From an uncultured Lachnospiraceae bacterium (GTDB taxonomy: Bacteria; Bacillota; Clostridia; Lachnospirales; Lachnospiraceae): 64,000 nucleotides of DNA. The stretch is from assembly GCA_947632515.1 (NCBI GenBank), contig CANRPO010000005.1:1-64000 (forward strand), given 5' to 3'. Under the pieces are notes generated by a model that saw only the letters and a program-made list of their open reading frames with translations, was not told the origin of the DNA and ran no database searches. Each line of letters begins with the position of its first letter. Position 1 is the stretch's first letter. Below, piece after piece: positions 1-7,504 of this stretch. Position numbers and translations under genes: made by a program.

Positions 1-38
1 AAATAAGACTGATTATACGCAAAAACACTTTATCCTTA

Positions 39-66
39 TTGTTACTTTCAAAAAATACTCTATACT
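39..66 (+). promoter_or_regulatory. Predicted promoter of the tyrosine recombinase gene
   Basis: TTGTTA (39-44), a 16-bp spacer and TATACT (61-66), followed by an SD (ggaggt, 91-96) in front of the ATG at 102. It lacks the GTATANTATAC palindrome found at most other promoters here. Confidence 0.45.
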
Positions 67-101
67 GATACTTAAAAAATATATATCACAGGAGGTAACA
101 C

Positions 102-929
102 ATGGTTTCTTATGTACAACAAGATCTCTCATCTTACGAAAAATGGCTGGGTAGGCAAGAATTGTCCGAAAATACCATAAAGGCATATATGTCTACGGCT
201 GTTTACTACACTGGTCACTACTCTTTCATCACTAAGCCAAAGCTGAAACAATTTAAAAAAGATTTGATGGATTCCTACAAACCAAATACAGTTAATGCCC
301 GCATCCATGCCATTAACAAATACCTGGAATACAGTAACAAAAAAAGTTTCATGCTAAAGACGGTCAAACAACAAAACCAATACTATCTTGACAATGTAAT
401 CAGTAATGCAGAACTGAATAAATTTCAGAAGAAACTGAAAGAAAACGGTCAAATGAAATATTACATTTTAATCAGAACGCTGGTGTGTACCGCAGCAAGA
501 ATCAGTGAAACCCTACGGTTTCAGGTCGAAGATGTAGAGTATGGATATGCGGAAATACTGTCAAAGGGCGGAAAAATCCGCAGAATCTACTTTCCAACTG
601 CCCTTAAACAGGAAATTCTTTCATGGTTAGAGTCCGAAAACCGCTCGACCGGTCCATTATTTCTCAACAAAAACGGCGTCACTCTCTCCATGCGCGGCGC
701 CGAATCCATGCTCCGATCCTACGCAAAAAAATACGGCATCAACCCGGATGTAGTTCACCCACACAGCTACCGACACCGTTATGCCATCAACTTTCTTAAA
801 CGCAGACCCAAGGAAATAATAACCCTTGCCGATATATTGGGGCATACCTCCATCAATACAACACGAATTTATACCCGCCTCACCGCCAATGAACAGTATG
901 CTCTCATTAATTCGGTGGTAAATTGGTGA
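102..929 (+). CDS. Tyrosine recombinase (Xer/phage integrase family)
   Basis: A 275-aa site-specific DNA recombinase. An N-terminal SAM-like core-binding domain (about residues 5-90) is followed by a catalytic domain with all expected residues: Arg133 in AARISE, Lys155 in LSKGGK, His221 and Arg224 in HSYRH, His248 in LGHTS and the nucleophile Tyr257 in TRIYTRL. Length is that of XerC/XerD-type proteins, without the arm-binding domain of long integrases. The SD ggaggt at 91-96 supports the ATG at 102. On a plasmid the likely role is resolving multimers, or mobility of a nested element; no dif-like site or attachment repeat was recognised nearby, so the target is unknown. Confidence 0.9.
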   Translation: MVSYVQQDLSSYEKWLGRQELSENTIKAYMSTAVYYTGHYSFITKPKLKQFKKDLMDSYKPNTVNARIHAINKYLEYSNKKSFMLKTVKQQNQYYLDNVISNAELNKFQKKLKENGQMKYYILIRTLVCTAARISETLRFQVEDVEYGYAEILSKGGKIRRIYFPTALKQEILSWLESENRSTGPLFLNKNGVTLSMRGAESMLRSYAKKYGINPDVVHPHSYRHRYAINFLKRRPKEIITLADILGHTSINTTRIYTRLTANEQYALINSVVNW

Positions 930-955
930 AATCTCCTCTCCTCTCAAAAAAAATG

Positions 956-1098
956 TTGATTTTTACCGGCGTCATTGTATAATATACTTAAAATAATTAT
1001 AATTTTTTTTTTCAAATTTAAAGGTGCTCATTAGAGTGCCTTTTTTATATCTAAAAATCAATCCGCAATATTGCGGTTGAAATAAATCTAAAAAAAAG
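956..1098 (+). promoter_or_regulatory. Leader copy 1: promoter, GTATANTATAC, terminator-like hairpin, second hairpin
   Basis: TTGATT (956-961), 16-bp spacer, TATAAT (978-983) inside the palindrome GTATAATATAC (977-987). A purely A/T stretch ends in AAATTT, then a hairpin (AAGGTGCTC/GAGTGCCTT, about 1021-1042) runs into a T tract. A second perfect stem CCGCAAT/ATTGCGG (1063-1076) follows, then the SD aaaggaggt. The same order recurs at 7319, 11990, 16242 and 24929. What is seen is the order and shape; regulation by attenuation is inference. Confidence 0.7.
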
Positions 1099-1115
1099 AA
1101 GAAAGGAGGTCATTT

Positions 1116-1478
1116 ATGGCCAGAAACAACATTATGAGGAATGCGGTTTATAACAACCAGGTTCCGGAGCTAATGAAAGGGCGTGCATACCGGCAGCCCC
1201 ATGTTATCCGCCGTCACAGAAGACCGGAGACGCGCAAAGTTATCTGCACAGAAAGGAAAACGGGCCGTAAGACTACCGGCATCGTCTTTCCCGGCGGGAA
1301 AGTGTATGTCGGTGATGACGTCTGGAGGCTGAGCAACAGAGCTGATTGCTGTGAATATCCCTTCCGTGGATATGTCAATCTTCAGGTCGCGGCAGTTGAC
1401 TATGAGATCCGGGAGGCCGACACAACGTTTCCCGAATATGCTCAAAAACCCGAAAGGGGGTATGCAGCATGTGTATGA
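1116..1478 (+). CDS. Unknown protein, first gene of the RNR operon
   Basis: A 120-aa protein I do not recognise. The N-terminal half is strongly basic (residues 20-50 rich in Arg, Lys and His, including RRHRRPETRK), which would suit nucleic-acid binding; the rest looks like a small beta-rich domain with a Cys-Cys pair near residue 99. No membrane segment or signal peptide. It has a strong SD (aaaggaggt) behind leader copy 1 and overlaps the nrdG start by 10 nt, so it is translationally coupled to the ribonucleotide reductase genes. A role in dNTP supply or its control is only a context guess. Confidence 0.6.
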   Translation: MARNNIMRNAVYNNQVPELMKGRAYRQPHVIRRHRRPETRKVICTERKTGRKTTGIVFPGGKVYVGDDVWRLSNRADCCEYPFRGYVNLQVAAVDYEIREADTTFPEYAQKPERGYAACV

Positions 1479-2035
1479 CCAATTTCCGTTATCATAACAT
1501 CACCCATGATGATATGAGAAACGGTACCGGTCTTCGGGTAGTTTTATGGGTTGCAGGATGCGCTCACCACTGCAGAGGTTGCCACAATCCTCAGACGTGG
1601 GATCCGAACGGCGGGCTTGATTTTACGCCCTGGGAGGAAAGCGAACTCTTTGAGTGGCTTTCAAAGCCCTGGACGGAAGGCGTTACCTTCTCCGGCGGTG
1701 ATCCGCTCCACCCCGCGAACCGGGACGGTATCGGTGAACTGGCAGCGAAGGTGAAACAGTTATATCCGGAGAAGAATATCTGGGTATATACAGGCTATCA
1801 CATGGAAGTTCAGGATGGACATTTCCTTTTCTTCAACCGGAAAAGAGAAAGTTTCAATCTTCCATGGCTGCAACTGGTTGACATTCTCGTGGACGGACGT
1901 TTCGACGCCAAAATACGGGAAAAGAATATCGCGGCGAACGCACTGCCCCACTGGCGGGGATCCTCCAACCAGAGGCTCATTGATGTGCAGGCGTCTCTTG
2001 CTGCGGGAGAAATCGTGGAAAGGAGTGATCTGTAA
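1469..2035 (+). CDS. nrdG: Anaerobic ribonucleotide reductase activating enzyme NrdG
   Basis: A 188-aa radical SAM activase that installs the glycyl radical on NrdD using S-adenosylmethionine and a [4Fe-4S] cluster. The cluster motif is C31-x3-C35-x2-C38 in AGCAHHCRGC, followed by HNPQTW; the GGDP-type SAM-binding segment (TFSGGDPLHP) comes next. The length is normal for the family (about 150-200 aa). Its stop is immediately followed by the ATG of the next gene. NrdG usually lies next to or after nrdD; here it precedes nrdD and is separated from it by two paralogous small genes. The enzyme works only without oxygen, which supports an anaerobic host. Confidence 0.93.
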   Translation: MCMTNFRYHNITHDDMRNGTGLRVVLWVAGCAHHCRGCHNPQTWDPNGGLDFTPWEESELFEWLSKPWTEGVTFSGGDPLHPANRDGIGELAAKVKQLYPEKNIWVYTGYHMEVQDGHFLFFNRKRESFNLPWLQLVDILVDGRFDAKIREKNIAANALPHWRGSSNQRLIDVQASLAAGEIVERSDL

Positions 2036-2407
2036 ATGGTTTCAATTCTGAAAAGTCTCACTATCCTGGCCGAAAAGTACGGTTTTCAGGTGGCGGAGAC
2101 AAAAGAAGAAATCGGTCTGTACTGCACGGCCGCGAACGGGCATAAGAGAAAGTGGCTTTCTTACAGGAAAGCCACCGATCAGGCTCATCTCGCCGGAGAT
2201 ACGGTGCTGTGTAATCTCTGGTTTTCCAAGACCAGACCGGATCTTACTGCAGAACGGCTTTTAGAGTTAGTTCCCGACTTAAACGATGCGCTGGATATGG
2301 GCGAGCCCTATCTTCTGCGTGAGCTGATCGGGAAAAAGGATTGGGAGGCCATCGCCGGAATCGACAATGCCGAAGAGGATCCCCGATGGAGCAGAAATAT
2401 ATTTTAG
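2036..2407 (+). CDS. Unknown protein, tandem paralogue A between nrdG and nrdD
   Basis: A 123-aa soluble protein of unknown function that starts directly after the nrdG stop (SD aggag at 2021-2025). It is clearly homologous along its length to the next gene: both have LAEKYGF or LAEEYGF near the start, a WLSY or WITY segment, NLWFxKTRPDLTxER in the middle, and an LLRxLI..DWxxIAGI..A C-terminus. The pair is a tandem duplication with substantial divergence. No catalytic motif is recognised. Position within the RNR operon suggests a link to dNTP synthesis or its regulation, without proof. Confidence 0.65.
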   Translation: MVSILKSLTILAEKYGFQVAETKEEIGLYCTAANGHKRKWLSYRKATDQAHLAGDTVLCNLWFSKTRPDLTAERLLELVPDLNDALDMGEPYLLRELIGKKDWEAIAGIDNAEEDPRWSRNIF

Positions 2408-2421
2408 GAGGAAACACATAC

Positions 2422-2790
2422 ATGGAAATCAGCATGAAAATGAAAAAACTGGCCGAGGAATATGGTTTCCAGGCCAGAACGTCAGGTAACACTACTGCCC
2501 TGTTCTGTAAGGACACCGATGGTCATGTTTGTAGGTGGATCACTTACGATCAGAAGAAGGCCTGCTGTACAATAGCAGGCAATACCGATCATCTGAACCT
2601 CTGGTTCTGCAAAACCAGACCGGATCTGACGCCGGAACGCATCATCCGGTTTGTAAAGGATCTGAATGCGGTGTTTGAAACGGAGAATGCAATCCTTCTT
2701 CGGAATCTGATTGATCCCGAAGACTGGCAGGAAATCGCGGGCATCCGGGACGCATATGAGGATGACCGTTACAGGCTGAACAAAATTTGA
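2422..2790 (+). CDS. Unknown protein, tandem paralogue B between nrdG and nrdD
   Basis: A 122-aa protein homologous to the preceding gene, with the shared core NLWFCKTRPDLTPER around the middle. The start at 2422 is chosen because of an SD (aggagg, 2406-2411) at good spacing; an in-frame start upstream lies inside the previous gene. It has more cysteines than paralogue A (for example a CC pair in the KKACCTIAG region). No known domain is recognised. The intervening sequence to nrdD contains its SD (aaaggagga). Confidence 0.65.
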   Translation: MEISMKMKKLAEEYGFQARTSGNTTALFCKDTDGHVCRWITYDQKKACCTIAGNTDHLNLWFCKTRPDLTPERIIRFVKDLNAVFETENAILLRNLIDPEDWQEIAGIRDAYEDDRYRLNKI

Positions 2791-2870
2791 AAGTTTGAAA
2801 GCGAGGTGCAAAAACCCATGTTTGAACCATTCAGATGTGAGAGTTGTGCTTACGAAAGGAGGAAGATCTT

Positions 2871-5006
2871 ATGGATCTGAAAAATGTTGTTATTATCAAG
2901 AAAAGCGGGGTAAGGCAGCCCTTTATTCCGGAAAAGATCGTGGCTGCGGTCACAAAAAGCGCGGATCGGGCATGTTATGAGCTGTCCGACGCGGAAAAGA
3001 AAGAGATTGCAAACTTCGTTTCGGCGCGGGTGGAGGCATCCGGTAAAACGGAAGTTCCCATTGCGATCATCCACAATTATGTGGAGGCCGCTCTTGGCAT
3101 GATCTCGCCGAAGGTCCAGAAGTCTTACATGGACTACCGGAACTATAAGCAGGACTTCGCCAAGATGGTGAATGACGTTTACACCAGAGCGAACGCGATT
3201 ATGTTCCGCGGGGATAAGGAGAATGCCAATGCGGACTCCTCTCTCGTTTCCACAAAGAGATGCCTGATCTTTAACCAGTTCAACAAGGAACTGTACCGGA
3301 AGTTCTTCCTGACGAACGATGAGCTTGAGGCGACCAAGGACGGGTATATCTATATCCACGACATGTCTGCACGGCGCGATACAATGAACTGTTGCCTGTT
3401 CGATATGAAGACCGTCCTTACCGGCGGTTTTGAGATGGGTAACATCTGGTACAACGAGCCGAAAACGCTGGACGTTGCGGGAGATGTAATCGGCGACGTG
3501 GTGCTTTCAGCAGCCAGTCAGCAGTATGGCGGTTTTACCGTGCCGGAAGTAGACAAACTGCTTGCACCCTACGCCGTGAAATCCTACACCAAATATGTTG
3601 AGAAATATGTCAACGTATGCGGCATGGAGCAGGCGGCGGCGGATGCACTTGCATGGGCTGATGTGCAGAAAGAGGCCGAGCAGGTCTTCCAGGGATGGGA
3701 GTACAAGATGAACACCGTGGCAAGCAGCCGCGGCGATTATCCGTTCACTACCCTCTCCTTCGGCTTAGGGCGCAGCAGATTCGAGAAGATGATCTCGATT
3801 GCCTGCTTGAAGGTACGCGCCGGCGGTCAGGGCAAGGAAGGCCGCAAAAAGCCCGTCCTGTTCCCGAAACTGGTGTTTTTGTATGACGAAAATCTGCACG
3901 GACCAGGCAAAGAGTTGGAAGATGTCTTTGAGGCGGGCGTTGCCTGCTCTCAGAAAACCATGTACCCTGACTGGCTCTCCATGAGCGGCGAGGGGTATAT
4001 CGCCGGCATGTACAGGCAGTATGGCAAGGTTATTTCCCCGATGGGCTGCCGGGCTTTCCTTTCTCCGTGGTATGAGAAGGGCGGTCTGAAAAGAGCTGAT
4101 GAGTTCGACGAGCCGATCTTCGTGGGACGTTTCAATATCGGCGCCGTTTCGCTGAATCTTCCCATGATTCTGGCTAAGGCGCAGAATGAGTCCAGGGATT
4201 TCTATGAGGTACTTGATTTTTACCTCCAGATGATCCGTAAACTCCATCTGCGTACTTACGAGTATCTGGGCGAGATGAAGGCAAGCATCAATCCGCTTGG
4301 TTTCTGCGAAGGCGGGTTTTTGGGCGGACATCTGAAATACAATGATAAGATCGCCCCGGTGCTGGACAGCGCCACGGCAAGTTTCGGCATTACGGCGCTT
4401 AACGAACTGCAGATGCTCTACAACGGCAAATCCATCGCGAAAGACGGCGAGTTTGCCCTGGAAGTAATGCAGTACATCAACAGGCGTCTGGCCGAGTTCA
4501 AAGAGGAAGACGGCAGACTTTATGCCGTATACGGCACGCCCGCGGAAAACCTCTGCGGCTTACAGGTCAGGCAGTTCCGCGACAAGTACGGCGTGGTCGA
4601 AGGAGTTTCCGACAGGGAGTATGTTTCCAACAGTTTCCACTGTCATGTGTCCGAAGATCTCACCGCATCGGAAAAACAGGACTTGGAGTATCGGTTCTGG
4701 GAGCTGTTTAACGGCGGCAAAATCCAGTATGTCCGCTACCCGCTTGACTACAACACCAATGCCACCAAGGCGATCATCCGCCGTGCTATGGCTATGGGAC
4801 TGTATGAGGGCGTAAACATGAGTCTGGCATACTGTGACGACTGCGGGCACGAAGAACTGGAGATGGATGTCTGCCCTGTTTGCGGCAGCCGCAATCTGAC
4901 CAAGATCGACCGCATGAACGGATATTTGGCGTATTCCCGCGTGAAAGGTGATTCCCGTCTGGCGGATCATAAAATGGCGGAGATCTGCGACCGGGTGTCC
5001 ATGTAA
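2871..5006 (+). CDS. nrdD: Anaerobic ribonucleoside-triphosphate reductase NrdD (class III)
   Basis: A 711-aa glycyl-radical enzyme that reduces ribonucleoside triphosphates to dNTPs anaerobically. The first ~90 residues form an ATP-cone (IIKKSGVRQPF, then EKI) that senses ATP/dATP. The C-terminus has the zinc site Cys655, 658, 668, 671 (CDDC and CPVC) and the glycyl radical site Gly684 in RMNGYLAYSR. The start at 2871 is chosen from the SD aaaggagga; an upstream in-frame start at 2844 has none. Size is normal. Plasmid carriage of a full class III RNR is notable, since it would supply dNTPs for replication independently of the host copy. It is activated by NrdG encoded upstream. Confidence 0.95.
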   Translation: MDLKNVVIIKKSGVRQPFIPEKIVAAVTKSADRACYELSDAEKKEIANFVSARVEASGKTEVPIAIIHNYVEAALGMISPKVQKSYMDYRNYKQDFAKMVNDVYTRANAIMFRGDKENANADSSLVSTKRCLIFNQFNKELYRKFFLTNDELEATKDGYIYIHDMSARRDTMNCCLFDMKTVLTGGFEMGNIWYNEPKTLDVAGDVIGDVVLSAASQQYGGFTVPEVDKLLAPYAVKSYTKYVEKYVNVCGMEQAAADALAWADVQKEAEQVFQGWEYKMNTVASSRGDYPFTTLSFGLGRSRFEKMISIACLKVRAGGQGKEGRKKPVLFPKLVFLYDENLHGPGKELEDVFEAGVACSQKTMYPDWLSMSGEGYIAGMYRQYGKVISPMGCRAFLSPWYEKGGLKRADEFDEPIFVGRFNIGAVSLNLPMILAKAQNESRDFYEVLDFYLQMIRKLHLRTYEYLGEMKASINPLGFCEGGFLGGHLKYNDKIAPVLDSATASFGITALNELQMLYNGKSIAKDGEFALEVMQYINRRLAEFKEEDGRLYAVYGTPAENLCGLQVRQFRDKYGVVEGVSDREYVSNSFHCHVSEDLTASEKQDLEYRFWELFNGGKIQYVRYPLDYNTNATKAIIRRAMAMGLYEGVNMSLAYCDDCGHEELEMDVCPVCGSRNLTKIDRMNGYLAYSRVKGDSRLADHKMAEICDRVSM

Positions 5007-5030
5007 CTGAAAACAGAATTTCAATTTTTT

Positions 5031-5058
5031 AGAGAGTCCGCCTCCTGCGGGCTCTCTT
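5031..5058 (+). terminator. Hairpin after nrdD, weak terminator
   Basis: AGAGAGTCCGC/GCGGGCTCTCT stem. The + strand lacks a good T tract after it, while a T run lies before it. It may slow or partly end transcription; the next gene has no obvious promoter. Confidence 0.4.
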
Positions 5059-5108
5059 CATGGAGAAACAAATATGTTAGTTCTTATAAGAAAAAGGAGA
5101 GAAAAATC

Positions 5109-5951
5109 ATGAAAATATCAAGAGAAATCAACGGAAAGAATAAAGAAATCAATCTCACCGCGGAGGAACTGTCTGCGGCATATTACGAGCAGGAGCATCT
5201 GTTCGACATTGAAGACTGCAGAAAATATGTGGAGAACGAAACTGACTATGACTACAGTCTTCTTATTTACTATCTGGATAAGGAAAGCTACAAGTCTTTT
5301 TTTTCTGAAATGGCTTACAACGAACGTCGCGGCATTGACAAGGTTGGCCTCAGCGATCTGGATATGCCGACACTGATGGAGGAAGTTTTCTGGCAGACGT
5401 TTGACAACATGGACAAAATGGAAATGCCGGACAAGTCCATATCTGTGAAGGATATGTTCGATTACGGCTATACCTGGGGCGGGATGCTGCCGGTTTCTTC
5501 AAAAGAGATCGCAATGGAATTGTTCAAAAACATGGAAGTATTTGCACTGTATCATGATGGCTCCGAATCTCTTCGTGAAAGCGAAAAAGATTTCGATGAT
5601 TCCCACATATACGGCGTTCATAAGGCTGACTGGAAGAAGTATTTGCACAGCAAGGCAAATGCCAAATCAAAAAAATACAGTCCGGATATTTCCACCATAC
5701 TTCATGGCGGTAAGCAGTTCTGCTATATGTTTTTAGACAGGCTCCGTTCAGACTGTGATTATTTTCTCGGTTGCGGAAATGCCAACGAGAAGAGTCTGTG
5801 GACCGGAGATGTAAATGAGCAGATTAGTATGATGGAGGACATTTACACCACTGCTTTCAATGATGATGAGAAACCTCAGTGGATTAACCTTGAGCAGATC
5901 CGCGCGTATCGCGGAAAGATGCTTGAGGCACTGAGGAACAAGGTAAACTAA
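5109..5951 (+). CDS. LPD-domain-like protein (polyvalent-protein type)
   Basis: A 280-aa protein. The C-terminal third (RLRSDCDYFLGCG, LWTGDV, QISMMEDIY, KPQWI, then IRAYRGKML) resembles the LPD11-type domain of large polyvalent proteins on plasmids and phages. The middle (MLPVSSKEIAMELF, VFALYHDGSE, IYGVHKADW) resembles another such domain (LPD28-like). These domains are normally parts of very long proteins injected with conjugative or phage DNA; here they stand alone. The domain names are from memory and not searched. Good SD (aaaaggaga); the following hairpin is a convincing terminator. Confidence 0.6.
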   Translation: MKISREINGKNKEINLTAEELSAAYYEQEHLFDIEDCRKYVENETDYDYSLLIYYLDKESYKSFFSEMAYNERRGIDKVGLSDLDMPTLMEEVFWQTFDNMDKMEMPDKSISVKDMFDYGYTWGGMLPVSSKEIAMELFKNMEVFALYHDGSESLRESEKDFDDSHIYGVHKADWKKYLHSKANAKSKKYSPDISTILHGGKQFCYMFLDRLRSDCDYFLGCGNANEKSLWTGDVNEQISMMEDIYTTAFNDDEKPQWINLEQIRAYRGKMLEALRNKVN

Positions 5952-5960
5952 ACTCAGATG

Positions 5961-5993
5961 GATAGAGGGGCCAGATGCTCCTCTATCTTTTTT
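5961..5993 (+). terminator. Intrinsic terminator
   Basis: GATAGAGGGGC/GCTCCTCTATC stem followed by six T. A short ATCC/GGAT hairpin follows (around 6005-6019), recalling the second hairpin of the shared leaders. Confidence 0.75.
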
Positions 5994-6045
5994 AATTTGC
6001 CAATCCAATCCTTTTAGGATAAAATAAAAAAGGAAGGAAAATAAT

Positions 6046-6360
6046 ATGTATGAGCCATTTTACTTTGATGAGGAAAACATTTCCTTTGAATGGGACGAGG
6101 AAAAAGAACGCACCAATTTCACCAAACACGGGATCCACTTTCAAACAGCAGCCAAGATATTCTTCGATCCGTATAAACTAATACATGAAGACAAAGAACA
6201 TCCGGAAGAATGCAGATATGACATATTGGGATCAGTTGGAAAAATACTGTTTGTAGTGTGTGTTTTTCGAGATAACAATGTGATTCGCATTATATCAGCC
6301 AGGTTAGCAACAAAATCTGAGAAAGAGAGGTACTATGATGGTAAAAATGAATTTGAATGA
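6046..6360 (+). CDS. brnT: BrnT family toxin (ribonuclease fold)
   Basis: A 104-aa protein with the hallmarks of the BrnT/DUF497 toxins: FEWDEEKERTNFTKHGI at residues 14-30, AAKIFFDP, and the C-terminal IRIISARLA followed by ER..Y. BrnT toxins are RelE-fold RNases that stop translation by cutting mRNA and are neutralised by a DNA-binding antitoxin encoded just downstream. Here a 57-aa gene overlaps its 3' end by 23 nt in another frame. SD aaggaagga. The pair would stabilise the plasmid by post-segregational killing. Confidence 0.88.
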   Translation: MYEPFYFDEENISFEWDEEKERTNFTKHGIHFQTAAKIFFDPYKLIHEDKEHPEECRYDILGSVGKILFVVCVFRDNNVIRIISARLATKSEKERYYDGKNEFE

Positions 6361-6511
6361 TTTATCTCCGGTTCTTTCCCAAGAGGAACTCGCAGACTTA
6401 GAAAATGCCGAGACTTTGAATCCCATTTTCGATGAGGACTGCCCGGAAATGACAGAAGAAATGCTGCATCAGTTTCATGGAATAAACAAAAATCTTGTTT
6501 CAACGTACTAA
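6338..6511 (+). CDS. Putative BrnT antitoxin, 57 aa
   Basis: A 57-aa reading frame starting MVKMNLNDLSPVLSQEEL, overlapping brnT by 23 nt (+1 frame) with an SD (gagagg) inside the toxin gene. The central FDEDCPEMTEEMLHQF segment resembles the acidic 'DeDxPEhT.E...qF' stretch of small antitoxins linked to BrnT-like toxins. It is shorter than classical BrnA and shows no clear ribbon-helix-helix, so it may neutralise by direct binding only. A terminator follows at once. Confidence rests on position, SD and this motif. Confidence 0.65.
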   Translation: MVKMNLNDLSPVLSQEELADLENAETLNPIFDEDCPEMTEEMLHQFHGINKNLVSTY

Positions 6512-6516
6512 TTGTA

Positions 6517-6545
6517 AAAAGCCCCTCCTTGCGGTGGGGCTTTTC
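6517..6545. terminator. Bidirectional terminator between convergent units
   Basis: AAAAGCCCCTCC/GGTGGGGCTTTT stem with T on one side and A on the other, placed between the toxin-antitoxin unit (+) and the HTH operon (-). Confidence 0.85.
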
Positions 6546-6896
6546 TCATTCCATAAACCAGTCCGTATCACTTTTCTCTTCCATCTGCTTTATACGACGG
6601 TAAAACGTTGCTTTTGAGATACCAAGAATCTCCCATATCTCTTTCGGACGGCCATTCTGCAGCATTTCCTTTACTTCGCCCACTGTCAGTCTCAACTCAT
6701 CCGTCTTTTTCTTTCGTCCGGCATGACGGGTTGCCCTATCACGCACCGCGGAAGTATCAAAATTAAATTTGAGACTTTCCCGCACGGGAAAATACTCAAT
6801 TTCTATGCCCGAAACCGCCAGAACATCCCGGAGCCTGTTTATGATCTGCTCCGTCTCCGGCGTTTTCCTGATTTTAAGGGTGTAGGATTCTTTCAT
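6546..6896 (-). CDS. Small HTH protein (resolvase-type helix-turn-helix)
   Basis: A 116-aa protein whose C-terminus (GRPKEIWEILGISKATFYRRIKQM, about residues 82-106, split here as GRPKEIWEILG and ISKATFYRRIKQM) is a helix-turn-helix of the type at the end of serine resolvases. The N-terminal half has no serine recombinase core, so it is a DNA-binding protein rather than a recombinase. Basic linker HAGRKKKT. It is the second gene of a two-gene minus-strand operon (11-nt gap). Part of its own sequence, TTTGAGACTTTCC around 6768-6780, recurs in the inverted repeat at 7266-7293 upstream of the operon, which could be its operator. Confidence 0.6.
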   Translation of the reverse strand: MKESYTLKIRKTPETEQIINRLRDVLAVSGIEIEYFPVRESLKFNFDTSAVRDRATRHAGRKKKTDELRLTVGEVKEMLQNGRPKEIWEILGISKATFYRRIKQMEEKSDTDWFME

Positions 6897-6907
6897 ACCG
6901 ATTTCAC

Positions 6908-7210
6908 TTACTCTTTTTCTAATTCTCCGAGTGCGTCCTGCGCCGAATGAATATCAAAGATCCATTTCATCTGAGATTTTATTTTTTCTTTTGTTTCTTC
7001 GTCTGTTTCAGCCTCTTCCAGTGCAAGACTGACATATCCGCGGATAATATCATTGAATGATGAGCTGTCTGCCAGAATGCAAATATCATCTTTGTCGCAG
7101 GCAGCAAGGAACTCATATACCCGGATATATTTATCTGCCGTCGCACTGTCGATCTTTCCCTGTTTTACCAGAGTTCTATAGCTTTCCGCTAAAATCAAAT
7201 ATCCATCCAT
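6908..7210 (-). CDS. Unknown 100-aa acidic protein
   Basis: A soluble, largely helical, acidic 100-aa protein of unknown function (MDGYLILAESYRTLVKQ start, acidic ALEEAETDEETKEKIKS near the end). SD aaggag in front of the start. It precedes the HTH gene in the same operon, transcribed from a promoter near 7239-7262. No domain recognised. Confidence 0.55.
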   Translation of the reverse strand: MDGYLILAESYRTLVKQGKIDSATADKYIRVYEFLAACDKDDICILADSSSFNDIIRGYVSLALEEAETDEETKEKIKSQMKWIFDIHSAQDALGELEKE

Positions 7211-7233
7211 TTTAAAATACTCCTTTTTTTGTG

Positions 7234-7262
7234 ATTATAGCATATTGGGACATTCTTGGGAA
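7234..7262 (-). promoter_or_regulatory. Predicted promoter of the minus-strand HTH operon
   Basis: On the minus strand: TTCCCA (7262-7257), 17-bp spacer, TATAAT (7239-7234). No GTATANTATAC motif. Confidence 0.4.
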
Positions 7263-7265
7263 TAA

Positions 7266-7293
7266 AAAGTCTCAAATTTAATTTTGAGACTTT
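7266..7293. repeat. Perfect 11-bp inverted repeat, candidate operator
   Basis: AAAGTCTCAAA (7266-7276) and TTTGAGACTTT (7283-7293) around a 6-bp A/T centre, between the divergent promoters of the HTH operon and the MoxR operon. No T tract follows, so a terminator is unlikely. Confidence 0.5.
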
Positions 7294-7318
7294 CCGTTTT
7301 GATTTATTCTGATTCTTG

Positions 7319-7497
7319 TTGCAATTTTCTCACATTGAACGTATAATATACCCATAAATATTATTAATTTAATTTTTTATGAAATTTAGCAGAGGAACTT
7401 GCCGTTCCGCTGCTTTTTTTGCGTTCAAAAACAATCCGCCTCGGCGGTTGAAGATAGAAACAAAAATTATAAAAAGGCTTAAAAGCCGGGAATGGAG
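7319..7497 (+). promoter_or_regulatory. Leader copy 2 (MoxR/VWA operon)
   Basis: TTGCAA (7319-7324), 17-bp spacer, TATAAT (7342-7347) inside GTATAATATAC (7341-7351). After an A/T-only stretch ending AAATTT, the hairpin GCAGAGGAAC/GTTCCGCTGC (7389-7413) runs into seven T. The second hairpin CCGCC-TC-GGCGG is at 7436-7447, then AAGATAGAAA and the SD. The first hairpin is almost identical to that of copy 4 at 16312. Confidence 0.75.
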
Positions 7498-7504
7498 GAA
7501 AATC

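Noticed and set aside
102-929. Integron integrase or prophage integrase with att site
   Set aside because: No integron-specific insertion is seen, the protein is of short Xer type, and no direct repeats or gene cassettes flank it.
7379-7504. 42 extra N-terminal codons of the AAA+ protein
   Set aside because: They are encoded by the leader hairpins; the SD tggaggaaa supports ATG 7505.
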